NCBI RefSeq assembly: GCF_958295425.1
Contig: NC_081154.1
Location: 15,664,938 to 15,728,937, forward strand
DNA: 64,000 nucleotides
Direction: 5' to 3'
Origin: Solea solea
Taxonomy: Eukaryota; Chordata; Actinopteri; Pleuronectiformes; Soleidae
Numbering within the stretch: the stretch's first letter is position 1; each line of letters opens with the position of its first letter. Shown in pieces: positions 36,710 to 49,259 of the stretch. The position numbers were made by a program, and so were the translations under genes. The notes under the pieces are model-generated. The model was not told the DNA's origin and made no database searches. It worked only from the letters and a program-made list of their open reading frames with translations.

Positions 36710-39160
36710 TTATTACCGTGATAAAGCTGATGAAGTTTAGTCAGAGAAGTTAGTAAGAAGCACATACAGTATATGCAAGTTTTATCATCTAGAAAATGGA
36801 CTTCCTTTTTGCATGGTTGCCCAGCTACATTACACAGTATAAGTATCATTCTGTACCGGTATATAAAGCTCACTTTAATCTTATTAATTGAAATTCATTT
36901 CACATCTATGTAGCCATTGTATGTCACACAGAAACGGTATCTTGCAAAAAAACAACAACAACAAACAAACAGATGCAGCGTCTGGTCGTCCAGATGTTGT
37001 GTGTGATGAACATTTGTCCACAGCTGGTTTTAAATATTTAAACCACGCTTCGTCCTCATGGTTCTATAGGCTTAACCCACAAGTCAGACGACGATGACAT
37101 ACTGTACAAGTGATGACCCATTAATGATTCCCCTCTCTTATGGCTCATAAACCGTCCATGCAATTACACAGAGTGATTATGCACTACTTCAGACGTTGAG
37201 GTATCATAAATATCAAATTATACAAGTTGATTAACTTTTGTAAAGCTTGTAAAAACCCATTATTGTCAAGTGTTCCCACAGTAGCACTTCACCTGACTTG
37301 TACACACGGCTGTAATCGCTCTCCTTTCCAGAGGACAGGTGCTGGCGATAGCAATCAGGAAAAGTGGCAACATACTGTGGATTGGTTTCAGGACCTCGTC
37401 TGTGGGAAAAAGGAGATAGATCATTTCAAACAAAGTCAGCGAGTTCAGCCGAGGATGGAGTGGAGGAGTTGAGGACGTAGGAGTAGTGGGTTGTAAAGAG
37501 AAAAGGTCTTTGAGCATCTTGTAACTTCTTGTCAAGGTGGGCGACAGAAACCTTAGAGGGAAGAGGGTTTCGCAGGGGCGGCGGGGCTGGGGAGTGAGAT
37601 ACAGTGAGTTATTTGCCGGGGTAAGGAGTGCAGGAACGGAATTAGATGAAGAGGGGCTGAGGTAGCAGCTGAAATAAATGCCGATAAGGCGGCGAATCGC
37701 GGCTGAGAGCGAGAGAGGTCATCAGACAAGCTGAGATTTGAGCCACTTTCTTTCAGCAACCTGAGCTCATGTTTGCTCAATTTGCAAGGATTTAGACCGC
37801 AGAGATTGACAGGGAAGTCTGGAGGAAAGTGAACGGAGAAGGTTCAAATGAGGTGCAGGGGCACATAGAAATATGGCATTAGTGTAGTCAGCTCACAAAG
37901 AAGAGGGTGTTAAATGGAGGAGGGGAGATTAAGGGGCGGGGGAAGAAGAATGGGAAGTTGCCACTGGCGACTTTGCCACTCGTTGATAGTGTTTATTGAA
38001 CTTAAGCATCTTGGGAGTTAAATGGGGCAAAAAATGGACACTATATCGAATGTTAGTATGCTGTGAAAGAGTCTGACGGGGACACTTTGGAGGAAAAATA
38101 AAATTTGCTTCACAATCTTAATAGAAATCTATAGCATCCCCCCATTTACCACTGCACAAGGTCTGTGTGAAATAAAAGCTCTGGATGGTGCTGTAGAAAA
38201 GAGGAGGAATGGCAGTCGATTTAAGGATTTGTATGTACCTTTATTGTCAAGAACAGCTCAATTAATGTTTGACTTTTGAAAAGACTTTAAAGCCAGCATT
38301 ATCCACAGTGTTGCTCTGGCCTGAAAATGAGGGAACTGTCAGATATGGTTGAATTTGAGGATTGCAAAAAATGCATTTTTCTCTCCTTTTGTCCATTGAT
38401 AATTGAGAATTATAGTTCCTCCAAACTATAGTTAATCATTCGGGGAGTAAATACAACTCAAAAACAGTGTAGTTGTTTGATATTCCTGACGTTTCCATGT
38501 AAACCCGTTAGAAGAACATACGCAATTCTTTCTCACTCCATTACTTCATCAGCAGGCTCATTGTTATGTTATTTATAACATATGTATGTTATGCAAAGTG
38601 AACATGTGTTTCAATCAGCTGTTGTCTTCTCACTGTGAGCCGCACACGTATCCGACCAATGATGGCGCTAATGCTGATGCGACACGATGGAGCGCTTGTT
38701 ACACGGGAGCCTGGTAAACGCTGCACGTGAACAAAGCTACGTTTAAAACATTACACCAGCATAAGTCACTGTAGCCTTTCAATAACTGGCAGAAACTTAA
38801 AATGATGATGACGACTTTAAAAGTGGCATTAATAGCGGCCTATTTGCCATGTCATTGTCAGTGAAATAAAGGCCGAGTTCACACTCGCTATACTTCCTGC
38901 TTGGAATAATTTAAGAAAGTCCTTAGACTATTGTTTGGGGAAAGTTAGATACCGTTTGTCCTATTTCCAAGACTAAAAATCACGATATTTAGGTCACGGC
39001 TGCTTTAAGTTCAGTTATTCCAACACTGTTATTTGTGGTCACATTTATCCATTTCATCTCGCTATAATTATGTTTCCACACGACGAATGTGCACTCTCAT
39101 ATTACCACTAGTGACATATATCTTACGACTATTTGAGGCAAGTAGGAGGCGCGTAACAAA
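36710..39160. other. intronic stretch; purine-rich strand at 37440-37990
   Basis: No exon identified. The + strand from about 37440 to 37990 is markedly rich in A and G. The segment 38630-38780 is locally CpG-rich. Confidence 0.4.
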
Positions 39161-39165
39161 GCGAG

Positions 39166-39225
39166 GTGTCCAAAAAATGTATAGTGTGTAAGAATCAATG
39201 GCATCTATCTAATGGTGAAGATGCT
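39166..39225. repeat. possible MITE-end fragment
   Basis: The string agtgtgtaagaatcaatggc followed by atctatctaatggtgaag resembles the 'agtgtgtag..ttagtggcatctagtggtgaa' end of common teleost short elements. Only one end is seen. Confidence 0.3.
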
Positions 39226-42200
39226 GACAGTGACAGTGGCCTTTGTACGCCAGAAAATATGTTTTTTCTTCTTTGTTTGCATCGTAAACAACAACAAAAA
39301 TTGTTCAAAATATGAACACTTTGGCTGGTTTGTCCATTCAGGCTGCTGTAGAAATATGTCAAGCCTTTGCATATATGCATATGCAACAGACCATAGTTTG
39401 GGAGCAAACATCTGGCTCTTTTTTGGGGGGGTGTTGTGAGGAGATTCTGGTTATTTTTATGGATCTGCCAAGTAGCAGACCATCACATCTGGAAGAAACA
39501 ATTCTGCTTTTTTTTTTTCCAGCCCTAACCAGTTTGTGTCTAACCTAATGATATTCATACCCAGGAACTGGTTCTCATCCCCCCTCATTTACACCAAAGG
39601 AACTACAGGTGGTTGAAACACCATGGTGTAGATGCACATATGTGCACATGCAAATAAGTATTGAAGTTTGGTTGGTAAATTGCCATCCTTAGGGCACAGA
39701 GTAGAGTTCTGGGGGAGCATAATATTAAAGGGAAAAATGTTGGCGCTGGCTAAACAGAGGTTTAGAAAAATAAATATTCTACTGGACAGACTCTGCAGTG
39801 AGGGATTAAATGCAAACTCTTCCTTCCTGACAATCAATAATTACCACACCACTATTTCTCAGGTGACTTGTTTGATGGGCGATGGTAAGTGTGCCCTGAC
39901 GATAAAAAAAGGGTCTGGCAAAGAAACTTTTCTGATTAGAGTCTAATACTGCTGGGCCTCTGCACCGCGCACTACTGTAGATGTATTCCATAGGGACCAG
40001 ATTATAGAAATCTAATGGGAAAATCACATATCCTCTGGCGAACTGTGTAATTGCAGGAAGTTACATGCATTCAAATGTGAAAGGTTCGGAGTAACAAAAA
40101 AAGGCAATTAGCTTTCTTCATCCATTTTACAGAAATCCCCCTGAGACACGGTAAACAAACACAAAGGCCAACATTTTCATCCACCCAGCTCTCAACACAT
40201 GCATATTTAAGGTTCAAGTGGGAAGCAACCACTGCATTCAGCTCACAGTCTTAGCAAAGGCCATAAAAGTCTCGCCCAAATTGTGCTCTTTACATTTGTT
40301 GCTCTCTGTGGTGAAATGCTTTCTTATTGTCATCCTCACAAAGAATCCATAAAAGGTCTTGTTGTGTTTATGGAGGGGAGTAAAAAAAAAAATGCAGAAA
40401 TTCTTTCCGTGCATCGCTTTGCCTCCGCTCAGGTTTGTGTTCGCCGCTATCAGTCTTAACAGTGATGCACTGGTGACTTGCAGTGGCTTTATCGCTTCTT
40501 TATCGCCGTCCATTAGCGCCAGTGTCCTGCGTTACAGCCATGTCAGAGACAGATCAATATAATTCAGGGGGAGTTTGAATTGGCTACACGGAGCGCTTCC
40601 TTGATACATGCTATAAAAGGCGTGGGACATGGAGAGGTTGACACTGCTCAGGTCACTATAAACACCATAATAATATTTCAGGCCGCAGAATGAGCAGCCA
40701 TGCTGTAACCTCAGTTGGCCACCTGGTGACCCTTTGTGCCCACAGTAAATGTTGTAAACAGAACATTTTAATTGGATCACACTGGGGTGTTTTCTTTTTT
40801 CGCCCACAGAACATGCAAGGCAAATAGATCGATTGGCCGTGACCCCACTGTAAGTTGTTGCCAAAACCGTTTGTAAATGAAGAGTGGCACAATTGTGCTT
40901 TGGTGATTTAAAACAAAATAAATGACAGTAAGAGATTTTTTTTCACACCTTTTTACCTACGATTTATGAGCTAACATGCATGAAATTGAGTCGTGATTCA
41001 TTCATCAAACCGATCTCACCTGGGAGGACAAAAAAAGCTGGTTTACCTATTCAAAACAATATTAGTTGATAGTCATTTTTATCATGCACAAATTTGCTCA
41101 TTAGTTTGTCATCTTTATGTGCGTCCACACGCACAGAGAGTTTTGGAAACAACAAAACCAGTAAATGATGAAAAATAGAAGAAAACAATCCTTGGAAACA
41201 CCTCTGGCCATGTGAGCTACTGTTAATCTTGCATAACGGATTCAAGTGAAAACTCACTGGCTGATATTTTTATAAATAAGGCTGTGTGTGTGTGTGTAGA
41301 CCTAACGCCAAATCACAACATATAATATATCAAAGACACTTTTCATACAATATAATATAATTCTGATGCCCCCAAACCACTAAGTGTCAGTGGAAGAAAT
41401 ACTACTCCTAATACTAACTAAAACTCCCTCTATAGTTCTATAAATGTTACTGTAATTTGTTTTAAATGTGCAGCTGCTTTGTTAATTAAAGGTTGTAACC
41501 ATATAACCATAAATAAATATAAGTGGGTTTACTGACAATAATCATGCTAGTATGAAAACAACAACAACAATAATAATAATAATATATAGTGGCTTTTCTG
41601 TGTGTATGTGCTTTGTCCATAACGTCTTTATTTTCACAATAACAATGACAATTATTATTATATTGACATGTGAAATACCTATAACTGTATTTTCTTTCTA
41701 CTTTGAAGCACACAATATTGATCTCTTTACTCACAGAGGCAGCTTGAGCCACATTTGGTCAAGGTCATTTATGATATGTTATATTATATATTGACAGCGC
41801 CATAACACTGCAAGTAAAATCCAGGCATAACTGAGAGAAATGTCCTTTTAAAAAAGAATTCCGGGAAAGCCAGAGGCTTTTGAAAAAAAAACTTACAGTC
41901 ATCCTTAATTATCTTCATCCTCCGTGAGGTTATCCCGCAAGGTTTTCTTCCTTGTTCTTTGAAAGTCTAGGATTGAGGTTAGGCTCAGCTAAGTCTGACC
42001 TGGGTCAATCCCACTGAACATTCAGTGCTAGTTTGTTTCAGCAAGACATACATCAAAGCCCAGCTTTGCTCTCTTGTCACAATCGGGGGCACAAGAAGGG
42101 TTGTCATCTCATCGAATTTAGGACAGGAAGTGAGATGCTTATCTTAATCTTCTCTGAGGAAGTTTAAAGTAGAGCAGAGTTTCAGACAGCATCGGAAATT

Positions 42201-45200
42201 GACCCAAAAATCCATAGCGCCCACGTCACATTTGTGACAGGATCCCTTTGTAGTAGAACAGAGTGGAACTACTCTGCGACACATCACTGCAACAGCAATT
42301 CTCTGCTTATTTTACATGAATGTAAGTGACAGGGAGACCTGAATGGGGACCAAGGCCCCATTCAGAACCTCTGTACTCGCATGTAGACGGCCTTCACAAG
42401 CACTGGCCACACTTGGTATTTAAATGGAGAAAAAAAGAGACAAGAACTTGAGTGAATCCTTTAACGAAAAAATAAATGTCACCAGTGATCAGTGCTAATA
42501 TTGTGGCGGTTACACTTATCGCGTGTTTTTATCAGACGATGTTCGCTTTGGAGGTCGTGTCAATGTATCCTCTGGACAGAGCTGTGTCCATGTAGCTCAT
42601 GAATGTGGTCTCGTGCCTCTTCAAATCTCCTCCAAATGTGCTTTTTGTGATTGGATCTAGTCTTTTTCATACTTTTAGAGGAAAAAATGTGTGAATATAT
42701 CTCGTAGAATAAGGTCTTTGCCAACGTTTATCCTTCGTTGTTATGTCATCTTACTGGAGCCTATACCTCTCGGAGCCCACTTATCCTTGTCCTGTTGTCT
42801 GGCTCTCTGAACCTCTGCCTGGGAAAAGGGCCTGAAAAGTCACTGTTAATGTAGCATGGAATACAGACTGCAGCTGGGAGTACTATATCCAGGTGGATGA
42901 TTCTGTTGCCTGGAAGATTTGCTTAGTTTCAGTGACACACATTTTCTGCTGCGCTGGTCTTTCTGACTGAGTCCTGCGGAAATATTATCACTCAGTCGGC
43001 TAATTACTTCGTTTCAGTCAATATGTTTATTTACCGACGTAATAAAATGGCGTATGTTTTATGCAGCCACTTCCTCCGGCAAAGATTGGTAAAGCTCATT
43101 TAAAAATCACTTTATTTGGAAACACATTATTTTTTCAGTTAAATGATTTGACATGCAGGCCAGCAGTACGCCAATTAAAAGCTGCTGTAAGTTCAAATTT
43201 GTGTTAAACAGTTCTCTATTCTGACAGACATAAGTTGATACTCATACTACATGTAACACTGTAGCTATAGGTTTCCATTATAATCGAGATTCTTATTGAA
43301 TTGTTTAAAGTTGGTCAAAGAAAATTAATTTATGTAGGTCATTATTGGAGGTCAGTTCACTGACGGTGGTGTCAACAAGTAGGAATAAGAAGGTGGAACT
43401 TAATGACATAAATAAAAAGCATAGCATTAAAACGTTGTGCAATATTTTAAGCCTTTTTCAAAGTTTTTTTTTTATCTTATCACAGAAAACACATTCTAAT
43501 ACCAGGTACCTGTTGGCCTATGAGTCACTTTAAGGTTTCAGGTCAGTTTCTCATCAGTTTAATTGTCTAAACGACGCTTTGATAGTCATGGTAGGTCCTA
43601 TTATGGCCACATTAATTTGCATCTTACATGAATTAATTTCCTCAAAAATGAATAAGGCAAATAGCGATTAACCCTGGTGTGTATTTTTAAAATTATGGGT
43701 CTCCGCATTGTGACCCGCTGTGATGAGTTAGGACTGCTCAGCAGATTCACAACAAACAAGCGAGATAAGTCGCAACTGACAATGTTTGCTCCCTTTATCT
43801 TACCGTATACAAACACTGCATCCGCAATGAGTCTCCCGTTTGTACTCGTGCTTGTTTTGCTCACGCTTAAGCCGCGCTTTGAATAGCAGAAACCTACACG
43901 TTAAAGATTATGTTTATGAATGAAAGAAAAAAAAAAGCTCAAATCACAGAAATGCATAGCCATGAAAGCTGTTATTTCTCCGGCTAAAGTAGCTTTGTCA
44001 GTGATCCAGTGTCGTTGTTGACTCTCACTGCAAAAATCAAACACAGGGAAATGTTATTGGTATGCTCACTGTGCGTGTGAATATTTTTGATTTAGCTGAA
44101 ACCAAATGGAATATTAGGAATAAATGAGTTTTTCGAACAAAGCCGTGGTCAGATGGAATAACTTTCCATTATTGCCGGGAATAGACAACAACGCAGCACG
44201 AAGAGTTACAACCATGAATTGAATCATCTTTTGAAAAGATGGGGAATGTATTCCGTCTTTGCAATAATTCCAGCACAAACGATATCAGGGTAGACGCATA
44301 AAGCTTGTGAATTATTTCATGGATTCACACGTATGAGCTCTTGATTTAAATTGACTTTTGTAGTTTGCAGTGGTATAATTGACTCATCCACAATGAACGT
44401 TTCTGCTTCTGACCCTGAGTCACTCACGACCCCAGCGCAGTGTTTCTCCAAGCAGAGGCTTCTCAACATGCTGTGTACTTAACTGCTTTGGCCGGATGTG
44501 CACATTGAAAATTAATTTCCACTTTTCCTTTGCTCTCAATCAAATAATAAAAAAAAAAATCAGTGGGTGTGGACTAGACAGGGAAACACACCGGGGCAGC
44601 TGTGCCCTGCAGCTCTTTTTTTATTATTACACCAATGGAGACTGATCTGTGAGGTTAAGTGTTTGGATAACAATAATGTTTCATAAGAGCTTTTCTATCA
44701 GTGCTCTTAATCAGTGTGTAGGGTGGCGAAAAACAACTCCCAGACACTCGAGTAAAATGAAGGTATGAGGTATTAAAAAGGCCAAGAGTTGCAGGAGGAT
44801 TCGTATTTCAAGTATAGCTAGAAGGCCATAAATGAAAGGCTGCTCTAATGAAGTTTACTCGGGTTTTACTGACAGAGATGGCTTATGAAATGAACACAGA
44901 TAGTGCTTAGTTACCCTTGTTAGATTTATTGCTCTCTTTAATCAACACACACAAACTAAAAACACAACATGATAATTGAATAAGATGGAATTACACTTGT
45001 CTTAGCTTCGAGATGCTTCGAAGAAAAGGGACCCATTTGAATAGCAGAGCGCGCGGTAGCTAGAGAATTAATAAGAGAGGAAGCAAAAACTCATCCAAGC
45101 TCTAAATATTTGAAAGTTAATCAAAACCCAATGGCTGAATTTGGCAAATGGTCTTCTACAGTACACCAAATTATTACTCTCAGATCATGCAAAGATGTGC

Positions 45201-45480
45201 ATGGATATTAAATAGTTAATAGTCCTCCGTCTGTCACATATAAATTAAGTTATACAACAAAATAAGAATAAAATGAATGTAAATGAATGAAAAAGAAATG
45301 TGCAGTAAATCGAGAGAATGCTAAGTTAACAGTATTTGGTGGTCGCAGTGTTCTCCGCTCATCTAGCAAGGCTGTTCCACAGATGAGGTCCATAAAGGTT
45401 TGTTTTAACTCAGCGAATGAGCCTAGAGGGAGTGTACATTAACATGGTTTTAATATCACTTATAAAAATAACCAACCAGT
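39226..45480. other. intronic stretch, nothing firm
   Basis: Short GT (41281-41298) and AAT (41561-41584) runs. All open frames are at or below about 110 codons and unrecognised. Confidence 0.4.
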
Positions 45481-45483
45481 GCA

Positions 45484-45536
45484 ATCTGCAGTCCCACCAT
45501 TAGATGACAGTATACTGACACACTGTACCTTTAAGC
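45484..45536 (-). repeat. MITE terminal fragment (TTAAAGGTACAGTGTGT end)
   Basis: The sequence agtcccaccattagatgaca leading to acacactgtacctttaa equals, inverted, the TTAAAGGTACAGTGTGT end of the element at 12346-12619. No partner end was found upstream. Confidence 0.55.
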
Positions 45537-45539
45537 AAA

Positions 45540-47560
45540 GTTAAAAACACAAAAACTGTTTTGCTATGCAAGCCCTATCTTTTAAATAATCACAGTTTGT
45601 GATATTTTTGTTCCCCCTATTGCCCGTGTCATGTATAAATATGCTGCACAGGGCAGAGATAAGAGTTTGTGTGCACATGCAGGGTGCGTGGACACGCACG
45701 GTGGCTTCTTGTATGCAGAGCTTACAGAGACCATCGCCAAAACATGCAGAGAAAGTGCCAACATTGCTAAGAGGTGGCTTCAGATTCAGCCACCCACTCT
45801 CCCTCCCCCTGAGAGTTGACAGTATGCTGGCATCTTGCACCGAAATGTGAAGCTTCTCACTCATTTGTGTCGGTCGGGGAGTGTATCAGCACAGGAACAA
45901 ATGATTCATTGCCCTAAATTAAAGGCTTTGTTTTTCTTTTCTTTCTTTTTTCGCCCGTTGAATTTGCATGGAGCCTCATGCTGTCGCCTCAATTCTCTGA
46001 TAGCAGTTTGGGCACAAATTAATGACACCAGCGAGGCCCCTTCAGATGCCACAGAGGTTCAGTGACTCGTCTTTAAACATTCATGTGTTCCTGAAACAAT
46101 TTTCTCTGTCTAATCTGAGGACGTTAGCACTGGTGTAAATTATTCATTAGCAGGTTGTCTGCCAGCGAAACAGAGGTTGTGGAGAAGGAAGAGATCAGTC
46201 ATGTCGGGCATGGACACATTAGCACATGGTAATAAACATGCACAAGGTAACGTGGATGCTTCCTATTTGAGTCAGGCCGGACCAGAACAAGGCTAAATCT
46301 AAAGCCTGCTGCACCAGTGATTCCCTAGTGTGGTCTGTGGCCCCTCGGTGGGCCATGAAGGTACTGCAGGTGTGCAGTGACACAAAGAGTTTTTTTTAAG
46401 TTGTAAGTAAGCTTGAAATAATGAATGCATCCGCAACTGCAAAAACTGCCAGTGCTCTTGCATCAGCAAAAACCCGGATACATGTATTGTGAAGTATTTT
46501 TGTTGTTATTTAATTTTTTTAGATCCGAAAAACAAGAGCCACAGAAGCTGAATGAGAACGAAAACATGTAACATTTAGTCTTCTCAGACATCCTGGGATT
46601 CGTTATGCAATTCCTCCTCCATGTCTGCAGATTTCTGCGTTGCAGTATCGGGTTGGAAACATATCACCACAGCTTGTCCATGCATCACCAAATGAAACCG
46701 CATCACTCTGACCTCATTTAATTGACAGATGATCATAGGTGGTGTATCATCACGATCATGCTGCGCTAAGCTTTACTGACACTCCATCTTGTGACACTTA
46801 TGTGCGCCGAGTTGCAGAAACTGCCAGCAAATAAGCGTCACTCAGCACTTTCCCGTCATGCCGTGCACCTGTTGACTCTTTTGTGCACCATGCACACCGT
46901 CCTGTTCCATTATGCACTGTGATTGGTCGTGAATATGTCCATGTAGTTTCATCTTCAACTGTCAGACTTATTTTAACACACTGTCTCTCTGTCCTTCTAA
47001 TCAAAAATCTTAATCCAATCCGTCCATTAACCCAGCAAAGAAATAGTTGAACACACTTAATGTACTCACAAATATACAAGCTGACAGATGGACAGACAGA
47101 ACAGGGCATTACATACAGTCTGTTGTTAAAACCTCTCAGCGATGCATACAATGATAATGTTGCGTGACCTAAAAGCGCTACATAAATACAGACCATTTAC
47201 CCAATAACACAGCGAGTAGCAGTGGGTGCTAGCAGAGAGTAGCTTGCTGCTTCAGAAATACTGAACCACACCAAATCTAGAAAGCCTCACCCACCCACCC
47301 CTCTCAAAAATGGCTCAACCGGACGAGAATAAAAACAGGAAGTATGCAGTGGAGATGCGTTAAAATATAGACAGCTGAAAGCAGAGAGGAACAGGTCGAT
47401 GACAAGCATGCCGGACAGGGAAGCAAAACAGGGGGATGTCAGCAGAGCTTAGCTAATGCTCTCGCACTCTCTTACTTATACACTTTGTTGCCGGATATTT
47501 AATCCATCTAATGTTTTTACACCAGCACTGTTGTTAAATGGACACTTTTAATTGCCTGTA
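45540..47560. other. intronic stretch, nothing recognised
   Basis: Overlapping frames on both strands at 45541-45864 show no family resemblance. No exon identified. Confidence 0.4.
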
Positions 47561-47622
47561 GGTGCGAGTGAATGGTTGTTTGTCTAAATATGTTGGCCCT
47601 GAAATGAACTGCCGACCCGGTC
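47561..47622 (+). mobile_element. SINE-like dispersed repeat, short forward fragment
   Basis: The run ggtgcgagtgaatggttgtt, then tgtctaaatatgttggccct, matches the inner segment of the family seen at 19159-19422. Confidence 0.55.
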
Positions 47623-47651
47623 TGTTGTTGTTGTTGTTGTTGTTGTTGTTG
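47623..47651 (+). repeat. (TGT)n microsatellite
   Basis: About nine TGT units adjoining the SINE-like fragment. Confidence 0.95.
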
Positions 47652-48198
47652 CCTTTGATAATTCTTCTGCTCTTGTCAATCTCTGCAGATGGTTGGACAT
47701 TTATGTATGTGCATGCTGTGTAAGTGCAGCTTCTAATTCACAGATTTCCAAAGGTGGCTGTTGTACGTATGTCACATGTATCACCTTGAAGGTCTGGTGT
47801 GACATAGTATAAATTCAGCTTAGAGTATAGCTCCTCTACACACTGAGGTGAGAAAAAAATATTGATAATATTAGATACCAGCTCCAACTTTGCCTGAAAG
47901 ATGTGAAATAGGGTTGGTGTTCTTTCATTTACTTCCCTCCACATCTTGCCGCCTACATGTGGAGGAAGTCCCGATTGTAGTAGGAATCTTTCATTTCCAT
48001 CGCTGTCTTCATCTTGCTTTTCCAAATCAGGCCCTGTTCAACTATTTGTTTTCTGTGTTTCAAATTCATTTAAATGTCGTTCTTTTACTTTTGCCCTGCA
48101 TTGGAACAATATAAGCTGTTACTCTCAGTTTCCATCTCCCTGCCATTTTCCAACAATTTCCCCAGCAGCTGTTCTCGGAAATGACTTTCCAGACAAGA

Positions 48199-48220
48199 TA
48201 TATATATATATATATACATA
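48199..48220. repeat. (TA)n microsatellite
   Basis: About ten TA units followed by a T-run. Confidence 0.93.
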
Positions 48221-48861
48221 TTTTTTTTTTTCTTTGTCTCTACTGGTCTGTCAGGACCAGAATGCAATTGGCTTGACTGCGTCAGTGTCGGCAATCAGTT
48301 CACTAGGTGTTTAATATGCTGCTCTGCATTTGCATAATTATTTCATTGGCTATCACCTGTGCTTTGCCTCTGAACAGAGAGATACCTGATGTGGATGATA
48401 GCGTTGTCAAGGTAACTTTAACACATCAGTTTAAACAGGTCACAGTGTATGCAGGGTGGGATGCTCTTACAGCTCTTTCATATGTCTTTGTTATCAATTA
48501 TATTGGCCATGTCTCAAGCAAATGTCATACACCACATTCTGACGTTAGGAACATTTAGAACTTGGTTTTTTTACAACTTATAGGTGAAACTGCATATTTA
48601 ACTGTGTTGAACTGCCTCATCATTGCCTCCAATTTAGAGACACACACTTATATTTCACTACACTTTGACCAAGAGACAATAACATTGATTAATATATTTT
48701 ATTTATTATGCATCATCTCACTCGCACCGCAACCCACCTGCTTTTAATCTGAAATCTACATTTTTATGTCCAGAGGTTAACTCTGTACCTGCAGGGAAAG
48801 CTAATGCCTGTGTTTCTCTGTGGCTAACACAATAGCACACTATGTAAACTGAATGTTTTAG

Positions 48862-48924
48862 TTAGTGCTGTCAAGCGATTAAAAAAATTAATTCATTATG
48901 ATTAATTGATCTAATTAATCTCTT
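48862..48924 (+). repeat. dispersed 'gtgctgtcaagcgattaa' repeat fragment
   Basis: Starts gttagtgctgtcaagcgatt and continues ...attcattatgattaattga. Familiar as a teleost repeat head. Ends not determined. Confidence 0.5.
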
Positions 48925-48965
48925 TTTTACTTAGAAAAGCCCTCAACTTGAGGTCAGTCAGTCAG

Positions 48966-49258
48966 TCATCATCTATCGCTTTATCCTCAACCAGAGGGTC
49001 GCGGGGGGTGCTGTGCCAATCTCAGCTACATCGGGCGATAGGCGGGGTACACCCTGGACAGTTCGCCAGTCCATCGCAGGGCCACACACAGATAGAGACA
49101 AACAACCATTCACTCTCACACTCACTCCTATGGTCAATTTGGAGTGTCCAATTTACCTAATCCCCACATTGCATGTTTTTGGACTGTGGGAGGAAGCCGG
49201 AGAACCCGGAGAGAACCCACGCACACACGGGGAGAACATGCAAACTCCATGCAGAAAA
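48966..49258 (-). mobile_element. SINE-like dispersed repeat, best-preserved reverse copy
   Basis: Runs tcatctatcgctttatcctc, ccagagggtcgcgg, tgccaatctcagctacatcg, gcggggtacaccctggacag, gcagggccacacacagatag, tttttggactgtgggaggaa and gagaacccacgcacacacgg to gagaacatgcaaactcc. This is the longest, clearest copy of the family in the window. It stops before the tRNA-like head seen in the 19159 copy, consistent with 5' truncation of a retroposed element. Confidence 0.7.
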
Positions 49259-49259
49259 T

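Noticed and set aside
43677..43886. A 'VTRCDELG' string considered as the missing EGF end
   Set aside because: Lacks the Cys-x-Lys-Glu-Gly-Tyr-x-Gly context and a suitable acceptor in phase.
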